DNA of 49,743 bases from Entamoeba invadens IP1 (Eukaryota > Evosea > Mastigamoebida > Endamoebidae), in the NCBI RefSeq assembly GCF_000330505.1, contig NW_004191835.1:158932-208674 (forward strand). The letters run 5' to 3'. The position numbers and the translations under genes were made by a program. Below, one piece after another: positions 1-10,486 of this stretch (the first letter of the stretch is position 1; the number at the start of each line of letters is the position of its first letter). The notes beneath the pieces were generated by a model. It was not told where the DNA came from and searched no databases. It worked only from the letters and a program-made list of their open reading frames with translations.

Positions 1-1209
1 ACCAACGGCACTTATTCGTACTTTCCACGTCATGTCATCACTACTACCTGTGTCATTTTTAGTGTTGGTATCTTCTTCGCCAAGATCATCATCAAATTCC
101 TCATCACTCTCATTCTTCTCTTCTTTCAGATGTGATTTTGTAGTCTCGTCGTTTACAAAGGAGTTCGGATCAAACTGCAAATAGTCATTCCCAAGTTCAA
201 TCAACTCATCGACATCTTCATTCAACTTCTCGGGACTACATCTGATTAATTGCGCAACAAACCGGAGAACCGTCGCTTTGAAAATACACGTCGACTCGTC
301 GTTGCTTTCTTCAATTTCTAACACATAGACGCCATCGGCTAAAGTCTTTTTTTCCTTACCAAAATCGCTATAAAGGAATGCAAACTTTGTCATGATAACG
401 CAGAAGATCTCTCTCACAAAGTTCGCGATTTTGTCGCGAACGCACATACAAAAGTATGAGAAGGAGTCTAACAAAATCAGTGTTTGGTTCATCCTCTTCT
501 TCTCTTTGAATTCTCGAAGCAACTTTTGTGTAATTTGTGTGATGAAAGTGTCGTCCATTTTCACTGCGACCTCAGAAATACATCGCAACACCGTGTTTTT
601 CACATCGTCGTTCTGCGAGTCCACTAGAGGCAAAAGTACTTCCGAGCAGAGCGACAACGCACTTTTTACATCGACCATCATACTCTCCAAGAAGTGGACG
701 TGTTTCTTGAAAATGATTTCTAGAGCCATAACAAGGCAATCTAAGTCATGAAATTTATCGATGGTTGGTGAAGTCAGTTTTTGTAGGAGTGAGACAGTGA
801 CCACCTTCGTAAATAGTTCGCCTTTCTTTTGATCGATTGTAAAGATGAAAAGGTTTTTATCGAGTAATAAAAGTGTGTTGGAGCGGATAGGACGCATTTT
901 CGAGTAACTTTCAGACGTAAATATTTGAGCAATAGTTTTTAAAAAATTTTCTAAGTACTCTTCTTGTGTAATTTTTGGAAGAAATGAAGTGGTGAAATTC
1001 ACGGCTTCTCGTAACGAGTCTAACACTGTGTCAGTGCTTGAAAAAAGTTCTGTAAAGGCAGACATTAATTTCTTTTGAGTTGTTTCAGTGATTGTTGTCT
1101 TTGGTTTGTTTTCTATATACGTAACAAACTCTTGGAGAGCACCAGTTTGAATGTGGTGGTCCCAATTCTTCATTCGATCATAAATGCTGTCAAAGTCGAT
1201 TTGCGACAT
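1..1209 (-). CDS. CAND1: CAND1/TIP120-like cullin-associated HEAT-repeat protein (3' end off window)
   Basis: The frame opens at ATG 1209-1207 (MSQIDFDS), two codons after an in-frame TAA, and stays open for 403 codons to the window edge, so the C-terminal part lies outside. The protein is helical and HEAT-repeat-like. Near residues 355-390 it has an acidic linker (NESDEEFDDDLGEEDT), followed by DDMTWKVRISAVG at the edge. This matches the acidic loop plus DDMSWKVRRAA signature at about the same position in animal and plant CAND1. CAND1 wraps around cullin-RBX1 and exchanges substrate receptors of SCF-type ubiquitin ligases in nucleus and cytosol. The upstream 576 bp is shared with the divergent cytidylyltransferase gene. 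The family call rests on the signature and position; I cannot check the C-terminal half. Confidence 0.8.
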   Translation of the reverse strand, partial: MSQIDFDSIYDRMKNWDHHIQTGALQEFVTYIENKPKTTITETTQKKLMSAFTELFSSTDTVLDSLREAVNFTTSFLPKITQEEYLENFLKTIAQIFTSESYSKMRPIRSNTLLLLDKNLFIFTIDQKKGELFTKVVTVSLLQKLTSPTIDKFHDLDCLVMALEIIFKKHVHFLESMMVDVKSALSLCSEVLLPLVDSQNDDVKNTVLRCISEVAVKMDDTFITQITQKLLREFKEKKRMNQTLILLDSFSYFCMCVRDKIANFVREIFCVIMTKFAFLYSDFGKEKKTLADGVYVLEIEESNDESTCIFKATVLRFVAQLIRCSPEKLNEDVDELIELGNDYLQFDPNSFVNDETTKSHLKEEKNESDEEFDDDLGEEDTNTKNDTGSSDDMTWKVRISAVG

Positions 1210-1785
1210 TCTTTAATGTTTTTGAGATATTCCACCTTCTTTATTGAGTTCATACTGGATTCTGTACTATTTCTAATTAAGAATAAGTTAATATATTTAA
1301 TACTACTTCTTTTTTTTTAATTAGTTTAATTGTTTATGTCAATAAAAAAATATCTTTTGTTTGAATAAAACAATAAATTTTAATTGTTTATTCGAAACAG
1401 TTAAAATTTAACTGTTAATTCTCAAAAAAATCTATTGTGAATTAAACTTTTTTATTCATCATTACTCGAAAGCTTGGTGTTTCATTGTAAATACTATCAC
1501 ACAGAAAAAACTACAACAAATTGTGTAGTCGTTGCGATATTATAATAATTCTTGGTAATTAAGAAGTTGGTATTTTTGAAGTTTTTTTTAAGTTTACACA
1601 AAAGCCCGACACCAAGCTGGGCTACTTTCTAAAAAAGACGACAAGCCACTTCCACAACAAATTAATTGGAATAGGAAAAAGAATTAATAAATAAATTATA
1701 AAGAAAACAAAGAAATGCTCTAAGTACTTTTAAAAGATGAGTGAGATAGAAATTGCATCTAAACTTTCCAAAACTCAATAACCAA
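1210..1785. other. Divergent intergenic region with several hairpins
   Basis: This AT-rich spacer separates two divergent start codons. It holds an imperfect hairpin (about 1356-1399), a perfect short palindrome (1396-1416, arms AACAGTTAAA/TTTAACTGTT), and an island of higher GC at 1601-1625 where AGCCC pairs with GGGCT. ACACCAAGCT (1609-1618) is the exact reverse complement of AGCTTGGTGT (1471-1480). No open frame with a credible start is visible. The region probably carries both promoters. Confidence 0.5.
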
Positions 1786-2814
1786 ATGTCATCAGCTTTA
1801 GGCAAAGGTTTCGAGTCGCAGTTTGTTCATCATCACGTGAAAAATATCAAGACTGGCGTACCCCGAGTGTGGGTGGATGGCTGTTTTGACATGTTCCATT
1901 GGGGTCATGCAAACGTAGTCAGACAGGCTGCAGCTGTTTTTGGATATAAGTGTTGCCTCTGTGTCGGTCTTCATAGTGACAAGACTATTACAAATCAAAA
2001 GGCAAAACCCGTGATGAATGAAGAAGAGCGTACTGCAGCTGTGTTAGCATGTGAATGGGTCGATGAAGTGGTAGATGGGATTACATGGTGGTGTACTCCA
2101 TATGACTTTGTGAAGTCGTTTAACATCGACTATGTTGTCCACGGCGATGACATTGTTTGTGATAAAGTGACTGGAAAGAACTGCTACTGGGAAATGGAAG
2201 AACATGGCATGTTGAAATTAGTCCCACGTACACAGGGAGTGTCCACAACCGATCTTATTTATAGAATGCTGAACCCAACTTCACAGGATCATTGGACGGG
2301 GTACAGACACTCTATTTTAACTATAGACAAGATCTTGTTGTTCTCGCAACAGAAGAGACAATTGAAAGATACTGATAGAATAGTGTATGTTGATGGGGTA
2401 TTCGATTTGTTGCATCTTGGGCATTACAGACTGTTGAAGCACGCAAGAGAGAGCGGCGATTATGTGATCGTTGGTGTGTATGACGATGACATTGCAAATA
2501 AGAAATTGGGGAAGAACTACCCCATTTGTAATGTTGGTGAAAGAGTGATGAGTCTGCTTGCATGTGGGTATGTCGACAACATTGTTATAGGTGCGCCAGA
2601 AGGTGTCACAAAGGAGATGATTGAGAAAATGAATATCAAGCGAGTGATTCACGGAGTGAAGGACTACCAAGAAGAGAAGTACAAAGATGCTATCGAAGGA
2701 GGTATTATGGAAGTGTATGACACCAAAACGCAATTAACTGCTGAGGATGTCATTAATAGAATTAAAGAGATGCATGCCATGTATGAAGAGAGAAACAGTA
2801 AGAAAGAGAGGTAA
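1786..2814 (+). CDS. PCYT2: Ethanolamine-phosphate cytidylyltransferase
   Basis: This enzyme makes CDP-ethanolamine from CTP and phosphoethanolamine, the central step of the Kennedy pathway to phosphatidylethanolamine. Two tandem cytidylyltransferase domains are visible. The first has DGCFDMFHWGH (residues 31-41, HxGH motif) and RTQGVSTT (about 146-155, the RTxGxSTT motif). The second has DGVFDLLHLGH (about 203-213). The second domain lacks an RTxGxST motif and has YDTKTQLTAEDV at that place, as is usual for the C-terminal half of this enzyme. At 342 residues it is close to the family size. The open frame begins with TTG at 1753, but the first ATG is 1786. The gene is tail to tail with the TRAPPC8-like gene, 107 bp apart. 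Confidence 0.93.
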   Translation: MSSALGKGFESQFVHHHVKNIKTGVPRVWVDGCFDMFHWGHANVVRQAAAVFGYKCCLCVGLHSDKTITNQKAKPVMNEEERTAAVLACEWVDEVVDGITWWCTPYDFVKSFNIDYVVHGDDIVCDKVTGKNCYWEMEEHGMLKLVPRTQGVSTTDLIYRMLNPTSQDHWTGYRHSILTIDKILLFSQQKRQLKDTDRIVYVDGVFDLLHLGHYRLLKHARESGDYVIVGVYDDDIANKKLGKNYPICNVGERVMSLLACGYVDNIVIGAPEGVTKEMIEKMNIKRVIHGVKDYQEEKYKDAIEGGIMEVYDTKTQLTAEDVINRIKEMHAMYEERNSKKER

Positions 2815-2921
2815 GTTATAGTTTAGATGTTATATAATACTATATAATACTATACTATTATAACAATTAAATAATTTGCTATAATTCTTTTATATCATGA
2901 ATACACACAATTCTAGATAAT

Positions 2922-5866
2922 TTACTCAATGCAACCAAGTTGCTCAACATCTTGCAGTAAGTTGATTGAGTGTAAATAAATATTAAGAGGAATGGGATCA
3001 CTCCAGACATGTTCTTCAAAAGCGTATCTCCAATATATTGGTGGTAGTGTGTGTTCTCCGAATGACAAGAACACGACAGACAAGTCAACGACCTTTTCAA
3101 CAAATGGTTCTATTGTGCATTGATCTCCAATCGGTCCATACCAAAGTGCAGAAACAGGCATATCTTTCATATCTTGTAGAATGACCAATGGATTTAATGG
3201 TGATGATGCAAAGAGTTTGATATGCACAATCAACTTTGTAGTGTTAAAGAAGTGTACAGCCACGGGGATGGGTTGTAACAAGTTGTATTCAAGTTTCTCT
3301 GGGAATTGCACGAAGTGTCCCACAAATGACGTGTGTAGTGCTGCGAGCAAGTAAGTGTGTTTCGATAATTGAGCGACTTTTGAGTATTGTAGTAATTGGT
3401 TGTGAACGAATTGATATGGATACGTTTGGTTATTTCGATGTAAAATAGCAGGAACGAAATCGACGATACTCACACAGACATTCTCGTCACATTTCCAAAA
3501 GAGCATACAGACGTTGTCTACGACCTCCTCCAATATCGTTGGATATTCCATCTTCAAATATTGAAGAGCCAAATGGTCGTATTTAGAAAAGTCTTTAGTT
3601 TGTATATCATTAAAGTACACATCAAATGGTGTTAACTTTAGTTGTTGAGTCGTCTCCACACGGACTTCAAAAGCGTCCTTTCCAGAGAATGTGTTTTTGT
3701 TCAAGTTATTAGTGATTCTTAAATTAGACCATGTCTTCGACAACAATCGCAATGAGAGTAAAGTGATTGTCTTGTTCGACTTCATTTCAAAACGCACGTC
3801 AACTTCTTGTGCAGAAGTAATTCTTCCCATCAATTGCGATTGTAATAACAGAGGAGAGGTGATCGAATACCAAATCTCCTTTTCCCAATAATTCTGGTTC
3901 TCCGCTTCAATAACAAAAGAAAGGTGCTCGGACTCTTTAGTCACTAAATGTTCGACTGTTATTGACTTCTTCTCTTTCACATTCAATTCGTTGATATTAA
4001 ACTTTTTGTAGGGAGAATCAAATACTCCACCACACACGACACCACCGGGTGTGATTTTTAATACCACATTTTGAAGAGAAGAATTAATGATGTTTTCTAG
4101 TGTAAGTGTAGTTTGGACTATTTCACCTGTAAAAACGTTTGTTGGGGTATCCACTGTGATTTGAATTGGTATCTTAGATGGAGTCACTTTGACTTTCAGA
4201 TTATCTGCAAATGGTACAAAGATTGTGTAGTTGTACATATTAACATAAACACCTTGAAGTGTCGAAATACCAACTTTTTGAAACGAACACTTTACAGTGA
4301 CAGCAGTCGTGGCGTCCGCATCAATATTGAAACTTTCAGACTTCTCCCCACTCTCTATGTCCAATCTAACAAAATCTATTTTAAGTGGCGAGTTGTGCTG
4401 ATTCGTAATTGAAATATTGAACATCGCGATTTCGTTGATAGCGACAGTACTTACCGCAGAGTTGACAATAACACCAATTGGTGGATACAATGCAAGTGTG
4501 TTGTTATCTTTGATCTTAGCGTCACAAGCTTGTAAAATGAGAGCGAGTGAGTCCGTCTCTTTTTGCGTCTTAAACAGTTCGTCTGTCAGAAATGCAGCAG
4601 TCATTAGTGCGGATGTACCTTTTCGTTTCTAGCGAAGTAAATGCACCTAGCGTGACATACGCATCGAAACCCCCCGAGTCTCTCATCTGCACTGAAATAC
4701 TGATTTGCTGCTATCATTAAAAACATCGCCGACTTTCTTGGACACGAGTCGATCCAATGGATCCCAATTTGTTCGTGAATGAGGGCAGAAAAAAGAGGAG
4801 ACAAATTTGGCATTTGAATGACTTTCTCAAAATGGTCTTCCCACCTTTTCCCTTTGACCATAGCACCAAAATTCATTCCAATTCGCTTTGCCAAGCAGAA
4901 GTCACTGTCTGCCGCATTTTGGCATATTAAAGAGCTCTTCATAAAATACTCAAAGGCCGTTGTTGTGTGTATCGCAAAGGACTTTCCGACCATAAAAAGA
5001 GAGTAGCCAAGCATTTCATGACATCCATTCTGCTGTCTTAAATGACTTGAAAACTCGGGAAGTGCTTTCGTATAGTTTTCAATAGCTTTTATATAATTTC
5101 CTATTGAATAAGCCAAGTCTCCAATTTGCATATGAATGTTCCTATACGTTGTACTCCGCTCTTTTTGTTCCTGAAGAAGAGCGGCGTCAGTGAAGAACCC
5201 GCGCATGAGGCCAATGACTCCGGTGGTGCTCTGTTCCGTCTCTTCGAGGTCGCGTAACTTTGCATTTGCGATTTCATAGACCATATCCACTAGCCTTTTC
5301 CGTGCATTTTCAATACTACTTTTCTCATTGATATTCACTGTAATAGTGTACTTCCACTGCGTCCGAAACTTGATGTCATCTTTGGAGGAAAAGCACATGT
5401 ATATCTTCTCACTTGTTTCCGACTTGAGGCGTACAAGTTGCTCTTCATCTGTGGATAACCCTGCGAGTGCACTGACGGTATCGCCATTGCAGTCGGTGTC
5501 GGAACACGCCAATACAACGGCTATAGGGTATCCCGTGTTTTCTGTCGGGTCTGAAATAGGTTCAACTGATGCTCCCCACCGATAAGAAGCGTACCAATCG
5601 GTGATGTACTTCTTATCATACGAGTCTGGGAGTATCTTATTCTTTTGTATTGAGTGGATGTCAGGAAATAATGAACACAGAACAACAGGGTGTGACGTGG
5701 TCCCAATTAAAGTGAGTGGACTTGCCTCGGAAAATATCTTAGGAAGTGTTTCGTCCAATTGTAGACGAAGTAATTTACTTGGTAAAAAAGTGAGCTTTGG
5801 GGCAAACGCGTAGCGCAAAAGTTTCTTCACGCTTCTCACGTGGTGTGATTCGACCTTTATTGACAT
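2922..5866 (-). CDS. TRAPPC8: TRAPPC8/Trs85-like TRAPP complex subunit, probably one intron
   Basis: Two open frames on the minus strand (5866-4604 and 4604-2922) read as the N- and C-terminal parts of one protein. The first has a TPR-like helical stretch (IGNYIKAIENYTKALPEF) and a segment near its end (RKSAMFLMIAANQYFSA) that resembles human TRAPPC8 RKYAFHMILAGHRFSKA. The second is beta-rich (NISITNQHNSPLKIDF), like the TRAPPC8 C-terminus. A 92-nt intron from GTATGT (4660) to TTTAAG (4569) puts both in one frame and gives about 950 residues. A 50-nt version starting GTACAT at 4618 also works. CACTAATG lies 35 nt before the acceptor and resembles a branch site. TRAPPC8 belongs to TRAPPIII, the Rab1/Ypt1 exchange factor in ER-Golgi and autophagy traffic. 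A sequencing frameshift is the alternative explanation. ATG at 5866. Confidence 0.72.
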
Positions 5867-5988
5867 TCTGATGTAAGAACTTTAAATATTATTTCCGAGT
5901 TTTTCACCATTGAATGTTCTATTTGTTACACATTTCACTCTCAAAATTATTAATTAATGGTCCAATGATAAAAGTGAACTTAAGTGAA

Positions 5989-7735
5989 TTATTTCTCTTC
6001 AGGGAGTTGACAGTATGACGCATACAGTGGTCCAGCACTTCTCATGAAACCTCTTCTTTGTCCTAAACATCGGACATAATCTGCTCTAACTTCAAGACTT
6101 TCCGCATTGGTCATACTCTTAGCACTCCAAAGTCTTTCAGCAATAGCATTATACCGCTGGAAAATTCGTTCTATAACATTGGCGTCGTCGACACTCTCAT
6201 GCCACGAACATCCTTCCCCACCAAGAACATTCTCTAGTTCAGCAGCAGTGAATGAACTTGTTGGGTCATTTGCGTAGAAGTCTCGATTTGTCCAAACCCA
6301 CATGTGATGTTCACTTTGTGAAGCAAGTGGTCTCTGCATATCAAGATAGAATCCAGCAGACCAAATTGCCTTATACCCGTCATCTACTGCTTTTTTCAAT
6401 AATGAAATATCACTCCAGACTTCAACTATTGTACTCTTGTCGGCATTCCCCTTTTTATAGACTTCTTCCCATGCAACTGGAGTCTTCCCACTCGCCATAA
6501 CTTTGTCTTGCGCGTACTTGTTGAAGTACGACTCAAGTCCCAAAAGAGTCGAAATCCCATTTGCAGACATCCATTTCTGAATATCACTGTACTCAACAGC
6601 ATCCTCCCATGCAGTCATGACCATTTCATCACCACCAATATGAACATAATCATTGCCAAAGACATTGGGCAACTCCCTTTGGAATAAAGCCTCCAATATC
6701 TTGAAAGTGGTGTCGTTGGTGGGATTAAGTGCTGGGATGTTTTCTCCATATCTCCACGTTTTAATAGTACTCCAACAATCTGCAACAACCCCGGGGTATC
6801 CAAGATTCCAGGACGCAGCATGAGCCTCTCAATAAGTCCATTTTACTATTAATATATAGTAATTTAATTAAAGTAAAAATAATAGTATAACAAACGGGGA
6901 TGTCGATTTCTGGGTAAACGATAACTCCACGGCTTCTTCCATATTCAGAAAGTTGTTGTAAGAATTTTTGGGTCAAGACTTTATTTTGGTCATAAGCTCC
7001 TTTTGCGGACAAATTGGGATATTCCTTTGACTCGAACACGAAAGTCTGGCCATCAGTCAAGTGAAGGTGCAAAACGTTGGCCTTGACTGCTGCGAGTGAG
7101 TTAATGACTTTGACAAAGGTCTCTTTTGAGAGTGGATTTCTAGCGCAATCCAACATCAATCCTCTCCATTTGAAACGTGGAGAGTCTGAAATGGTGATTG
7201 GGAGTTGTGAGATAGCAAAGGACCCACTTTTACTCTCAAGTGGTCTAAACAACTGGATTAAGGTTTCAAGGCCATGTCTTGCACCATATGCATTTGAGGC
7301 AGTGATAGTGACTCCACTTGAAGTTGCAGAAAGTTGGTAGTCTTCATCGATACCAATTTTAAGTGTTGGGAAGTAGATGGGTGCAGTCAAGTAGATATTA
7401 ATTGTAGAGAGTGTAGTAGTAGAGCCAGGGGTAATGTGTGGGATATCAATAACACTGAAAAGGGAGATTCTAAAGTCCTTAATACCACTTTGAACTTGTA
7501 AAGGGTATGTAATGGTATGATTGAAGTTGGACTGCATGAATGCCAAGCAGTTAATATCATTCTGACAATTCGATGAAAGTGACATTTTGACGGTTGATGT
7601 TGCAATGAGTGAAGTTGTACCTAAGTAATTGAAGGCAAGTGACTTTGGGTATGGCATCAATAACATTTGACTTTGGACATTCAAACCATTACCAGAAAGT
7701 GCCACTGATAGAAGTGTTGCAAATAAGAGGAACAT
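5989..7735 (-). CDS. Secreted beta-N-acetylhexosaminidase (GH20), one intron
   Basis: Exon 1 (7735-6896) begins with a signal peptide ([15 protein letters not shown]) and contains [13 protein letters not shown] and [11 protein letters not shown], typical of GH20. Exon 2 (6825-5989) carries HIGGDEM (about residues 341-347), with the catalytic Asp-Glu pair, and a Trp-rich C-terminus. The 70-nt intron (6895-6826) starts GTTTGTT and ends GAGAG; splicing gives PEIDIPAHAASW, the expected substrate-pocket strand, and 558 residues in all. The enzyme removes terminal GlcNAc or GalNAc from glycans and chitin oligomers, in lysosome-like compartments or after secretion. The gene lies 122 bp from the TRAPPC8-like gene on the same strand. 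The start ATG at 7735 is unambiguous. Confidence 0.93.
6826..6895 (-). other. Intron of the hexosaminidase gene
   Basis: This is a 70-nt interval with donor GTTTGTTATAC and acceptor ATTGAGAG, much richer in A+T than the flanking exons. Removing it joins PEIDIP to AHAASW in frame, which restores a conserved GH20 motif. It is the best-supported intron in the window and defines the local donor consensus. Confidence 0.9.
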
Positions 7736-9215
7736 ATATCACATTAACAGTTTCGGCATTTCTTCTTAAATTTAGGTGTTAGGTATTTAATAAGTCAAGA
7801 AAGTATTCAAATTTTAGAATAATATAACAAGAAAAGAAGACCAAAGAAGAAAAAAGATTATCGATTATAAAAATTAAAATAAGAATAAATTTAATTCAAC
7901 ACTGTATTAATATTTGATGATTAGTTATTACGATAAAAATAATACTTATTTAATAAAATAAAACAAACTTTTTGGAAGCAAAGCAGAAAAAGATTTATTT
8001 GTCGATTCTTTAAATGAATTTGTTATTATTAATAAATAGTTATTGTTCTACATTTTTATTATTTAAAAATATATTTATTTTTTTAAATAAAAAATAAGTA
8101 ACGAAAACAATCTCAAAATATATTAATTAAAAAACTAAATGTTAATTCATTTAGTTTTTTTTATGAAAATCTAATAAATAAAGTAATAAAAACTTTTATC
8201 AAATGCAAAAAAAAGATTTTGTATATTTTTATTCAGATGCTTTTCATAAAGTTTATTTGATTTTATTTATAGTAAATTTATAACAAAAAATTAAAATATT
8301 ATCAATGAAATCCCATAATAATTGAAAATAATAATAAATAAGATTAAAATACAAAAAGAATAGACAATTTGAAATTGAAAGGATGAGATTAGGTCCGTGT
8401 TCCTGAATAATTTCTGATGTAACTTGACCTTCTGATCAATTATTTTTATTATTAATTAAGTTAATAATCAATAATAATTTTTATTTCTAAAACAATATTA
8501 AAAATTTCAAAAATATTCTAAAGTTATTAATAAAAATAGTTATTAATTAAGTAAATATTTTTTTTGATTAAAAAATAAACAAAAGAAAAATGATGTTTTG
8601 TTTAGCATCAAAAATCGATTGTTTTGAACTAATTTATTTATTTCCAGTTCGTTATTTTTGTTTCATTTTATTTCTTTATTTAAAACAAAGTAAATAAGTA
8701 ATAAAATGAATTAATAATATAATACAAATAATCAAATATTTTGAATATCAAAAAAATTTCATCAGATAATCATTCACAAAAACCTTGTGCCTGATTTTTG
8801 TGAAAAGTTTGGATTGTTTTTTCAAAAATCAGGGTTAATTGTTTTTGTTAAGAAGTTGGCTTTTTTCCTTCGAATTTTTTGGGATAATTTGGAGGGTTTG
8901 ATAAGTCATAAAAAAATTTCCAAACTTTCTAAAAAATTCATCACTTAAACTCATGAGTGATTTTCAGCCCGGTTTCATTTAAAATTCCGGGAGTCCAGAT
9001 AGGCAAGAAAATGATCGATTTAATATTTCCGATGATGATTGGATATCTAGCAAATTGATATTATATTAACTATAAATTAATAGTTTTCAATAAAAAAGAA
9101 GCAAAATCAATAAGGAGTTACCACGTGTTCAAATTTAAGGCTGCAAAAACAGGTGATGATAAATAGTATCCATATATTAAAAAAGAACTAGTTGAAAGTT
9201 GACTCAGTTTGATGA
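7736..9215. other. AT-rich intergenic region with snoRNA candidate and hairpins
   Basis: No protein gene is supported here. Notable contents are the C/D snoRNA candidate at 8373-8441; a perfect 13-bp hairpin with a 6-nt loop at 8129-8160 whose 3' arm ends in a T run; an 11-bp inverted repeat at 8790-8800/8823-8833; and a CCCGG/CCGGG hairpin inside the GC-richer patch 8950-9010. The right end holds the promoter of the small gene at 9216. Confidence 0.5.
8373..8441 (+). ncRNA. C/D-box snoRNA candidate, U18-like, guiding 28S rRNA 2'-O-methylation
   Basis: The 69-nt element has a perfect 6-bp terminal stem (AATTGA 8373-8378 / TCAATT 8436-8441), a C box AGGATGA (8380-8386, one mismatch to RTGATGA), a D' box CTGA (8403-8406), a C'-like CTGATGT (8414-8420) and a D box CTGA (8432-8435). 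The 10-mer GGTCCGTGTT (8392-8401), one base before D', is the exact complement of AACACGGACC. I recall that sequence as part of a near-universal stretch of large-subunit rRNA (GAAACACGGACCAAGG). The D'+5 rule then points to the A in AAC-A-CGGACC, the adenosine I recall as the U18 target. The second guide region (before D) has no target I recognise. It is a free-standing intergenic locus. The call comes from my own reading of motifs and has not been tested. Confidence 0.72.
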
Positions 9216-9398
9216 ATGGGATATAAAGAACACTCTGAACTGGATATCCAAAGTCGAATGAAGAGCGCTGACGGCAAGATCGTGATCACTCGAAGACCAG
9301 CCCTTGAAGTAGTCGAACCACCTCAGGCCAAGTTCCTCCTTGTTGCTCTTCTTATTCTTGTGATCGTCGCATTCAGCAACATCGTATTTATGAATTAA
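9216..9398 (+). CDS. Small tail-anchored membrane protein, RAMP4/SERP1-like
   Basis: This 60-residue protein has a polar N-terminus with a basic patch (RMKSADGKIVITRR) followed by one hydrophobic segment (residues 39-58, KFLLVALLILVIVAFSNIVF) at the extreme C-terminus, the layout of a tail-anchored protein. The arrangement RM-x(8)-TRR then a single C-terminal helix resembles RAMP4/SERP1, which associates with the Sec61 translocon in the ER. Similarity is short, so other small ER subunits remain possible. The ATG at 9216 is the only sensible start; the nearby ATG at 9212 stops after four codons. GC content and codon use contrast sharply with the flanking desert, which supports a real gene. Confidence 0.6.
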   Translation: MGYKEHSELDIQSRMKSADGKIVITRRPALEVVEPPQAKFLLVALLILVIVAFSNIVFMN

Positions 9399-10486
9399 TT
9401 AATGTTATTTGGAAGTTATTTTGATACATAGACTCTCTTTTCCACTTCATTTCATTCAATCCTTTTTATATTAAAAAGGTCATCGAACAGAATGCAAACT
9501 CTGTCAAAACTTATTCTTAAAAAATCTTGGGCGGGTTTCTTTGAGGTACAAGCGAAAATACTTATAAAATAAAAAACCCCAAATTTTTCAATGAAAGAAT
9601 GTCGAAGTGTTACCAAAGCAATTCACTTGTTTTATTATTGCCAATTTCGCCCGATTTTTTATATAATTTTTATTTATATTGTTGTTGTTTAAATATATAA
9701 AACATTTAGTTCATCTTTGCATAAAAAAACTATATTTATTTGTATACAAAAATATGTTATGATTTATTTCCCGATGTTTGCAGAAAAATAAAACGAAATT
9801 TACACAATTATTATGGTATTTAATTATAGAAAAACCATTTTAGGGTTGACCAATATACTCTTTTTGCTTTTTCACATTGTTATTTTACTCATTACTGAAC
9901 ATAATTGAAATGGCATAACATCAATGAATTTCAAATTGAGTCAAATCAACTTGTGCAACTATTTATTGGCAACAATAAAACGAAATTACAAGTTTAAGAA
10001 AATTAACCATATTTTTGGTCATAGAATGATAATAACTATACCAAACAATTAATATGAGAAACTTATTTATTTTGTTGTGTTGGTTGAAAAATGACATATT
10101 TTTTAAAACAAAACCTTTGTTCATCTTTAAAGGCCTTTGGAACTGAACTTTTGTGTAAATTCACTTGAATCTTTGTGTAATTACGAAACATGAAGTTAAC
10201 AATATTTGTTCCACGAAAAACAGTTGAAAAATTCAAATAAATTTATTTTGTTTTTAACCAACTTTTTCAGCAATTAAAAATAAATAAATAATTCATTAAG
10301 TTTTTGTATATAAATAAATCAACTATGAATTTATTATAAAGAAATTATAATAAATTATATAATCATTGTATTAAATTATAGAAGTAATTTACATTAAAAT
10401 ATATAAAGATCTTATTCAATTAAAATAAATGTACACGAATAATTAACAAAAATACCTAAGATATTTATTCACACAAATCCAATCAA
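9399..10486. other. AT-rich intergenic region, nothing recognised
   Basis: About 1.1 kb between a plus-strand and a minus-strand gene (3' end to 3' end). There are no open frames of note. A GC-richer patch at 9480-9600 shows no clear fold or boxes. A short hairpin lies near 10120 (CCTTT/AAAGG). Confidence 0.4.

Noticed and set aside
392..751. Plus-strand ORF opposite the CAND1-like gene
   Set aside because: It is an antisense shadow; the minus frame runs uninterrupted for 403 codons with family similarity.
2811..2826. GTAAGT at the end of the cytidylyltransferase gene as a splice donor
   Set aside because: The TAA within it is a natural stop at the expected protein length, and the sequence does not fit the local GTTTGT/GTATGT donors.
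8937..8976. Minus-strand GTGATGA/CTGA pair as snoRNA
   Set aside because: The order is CTGA before the C box, no closing stem, and no guide that I can match to rRNA.
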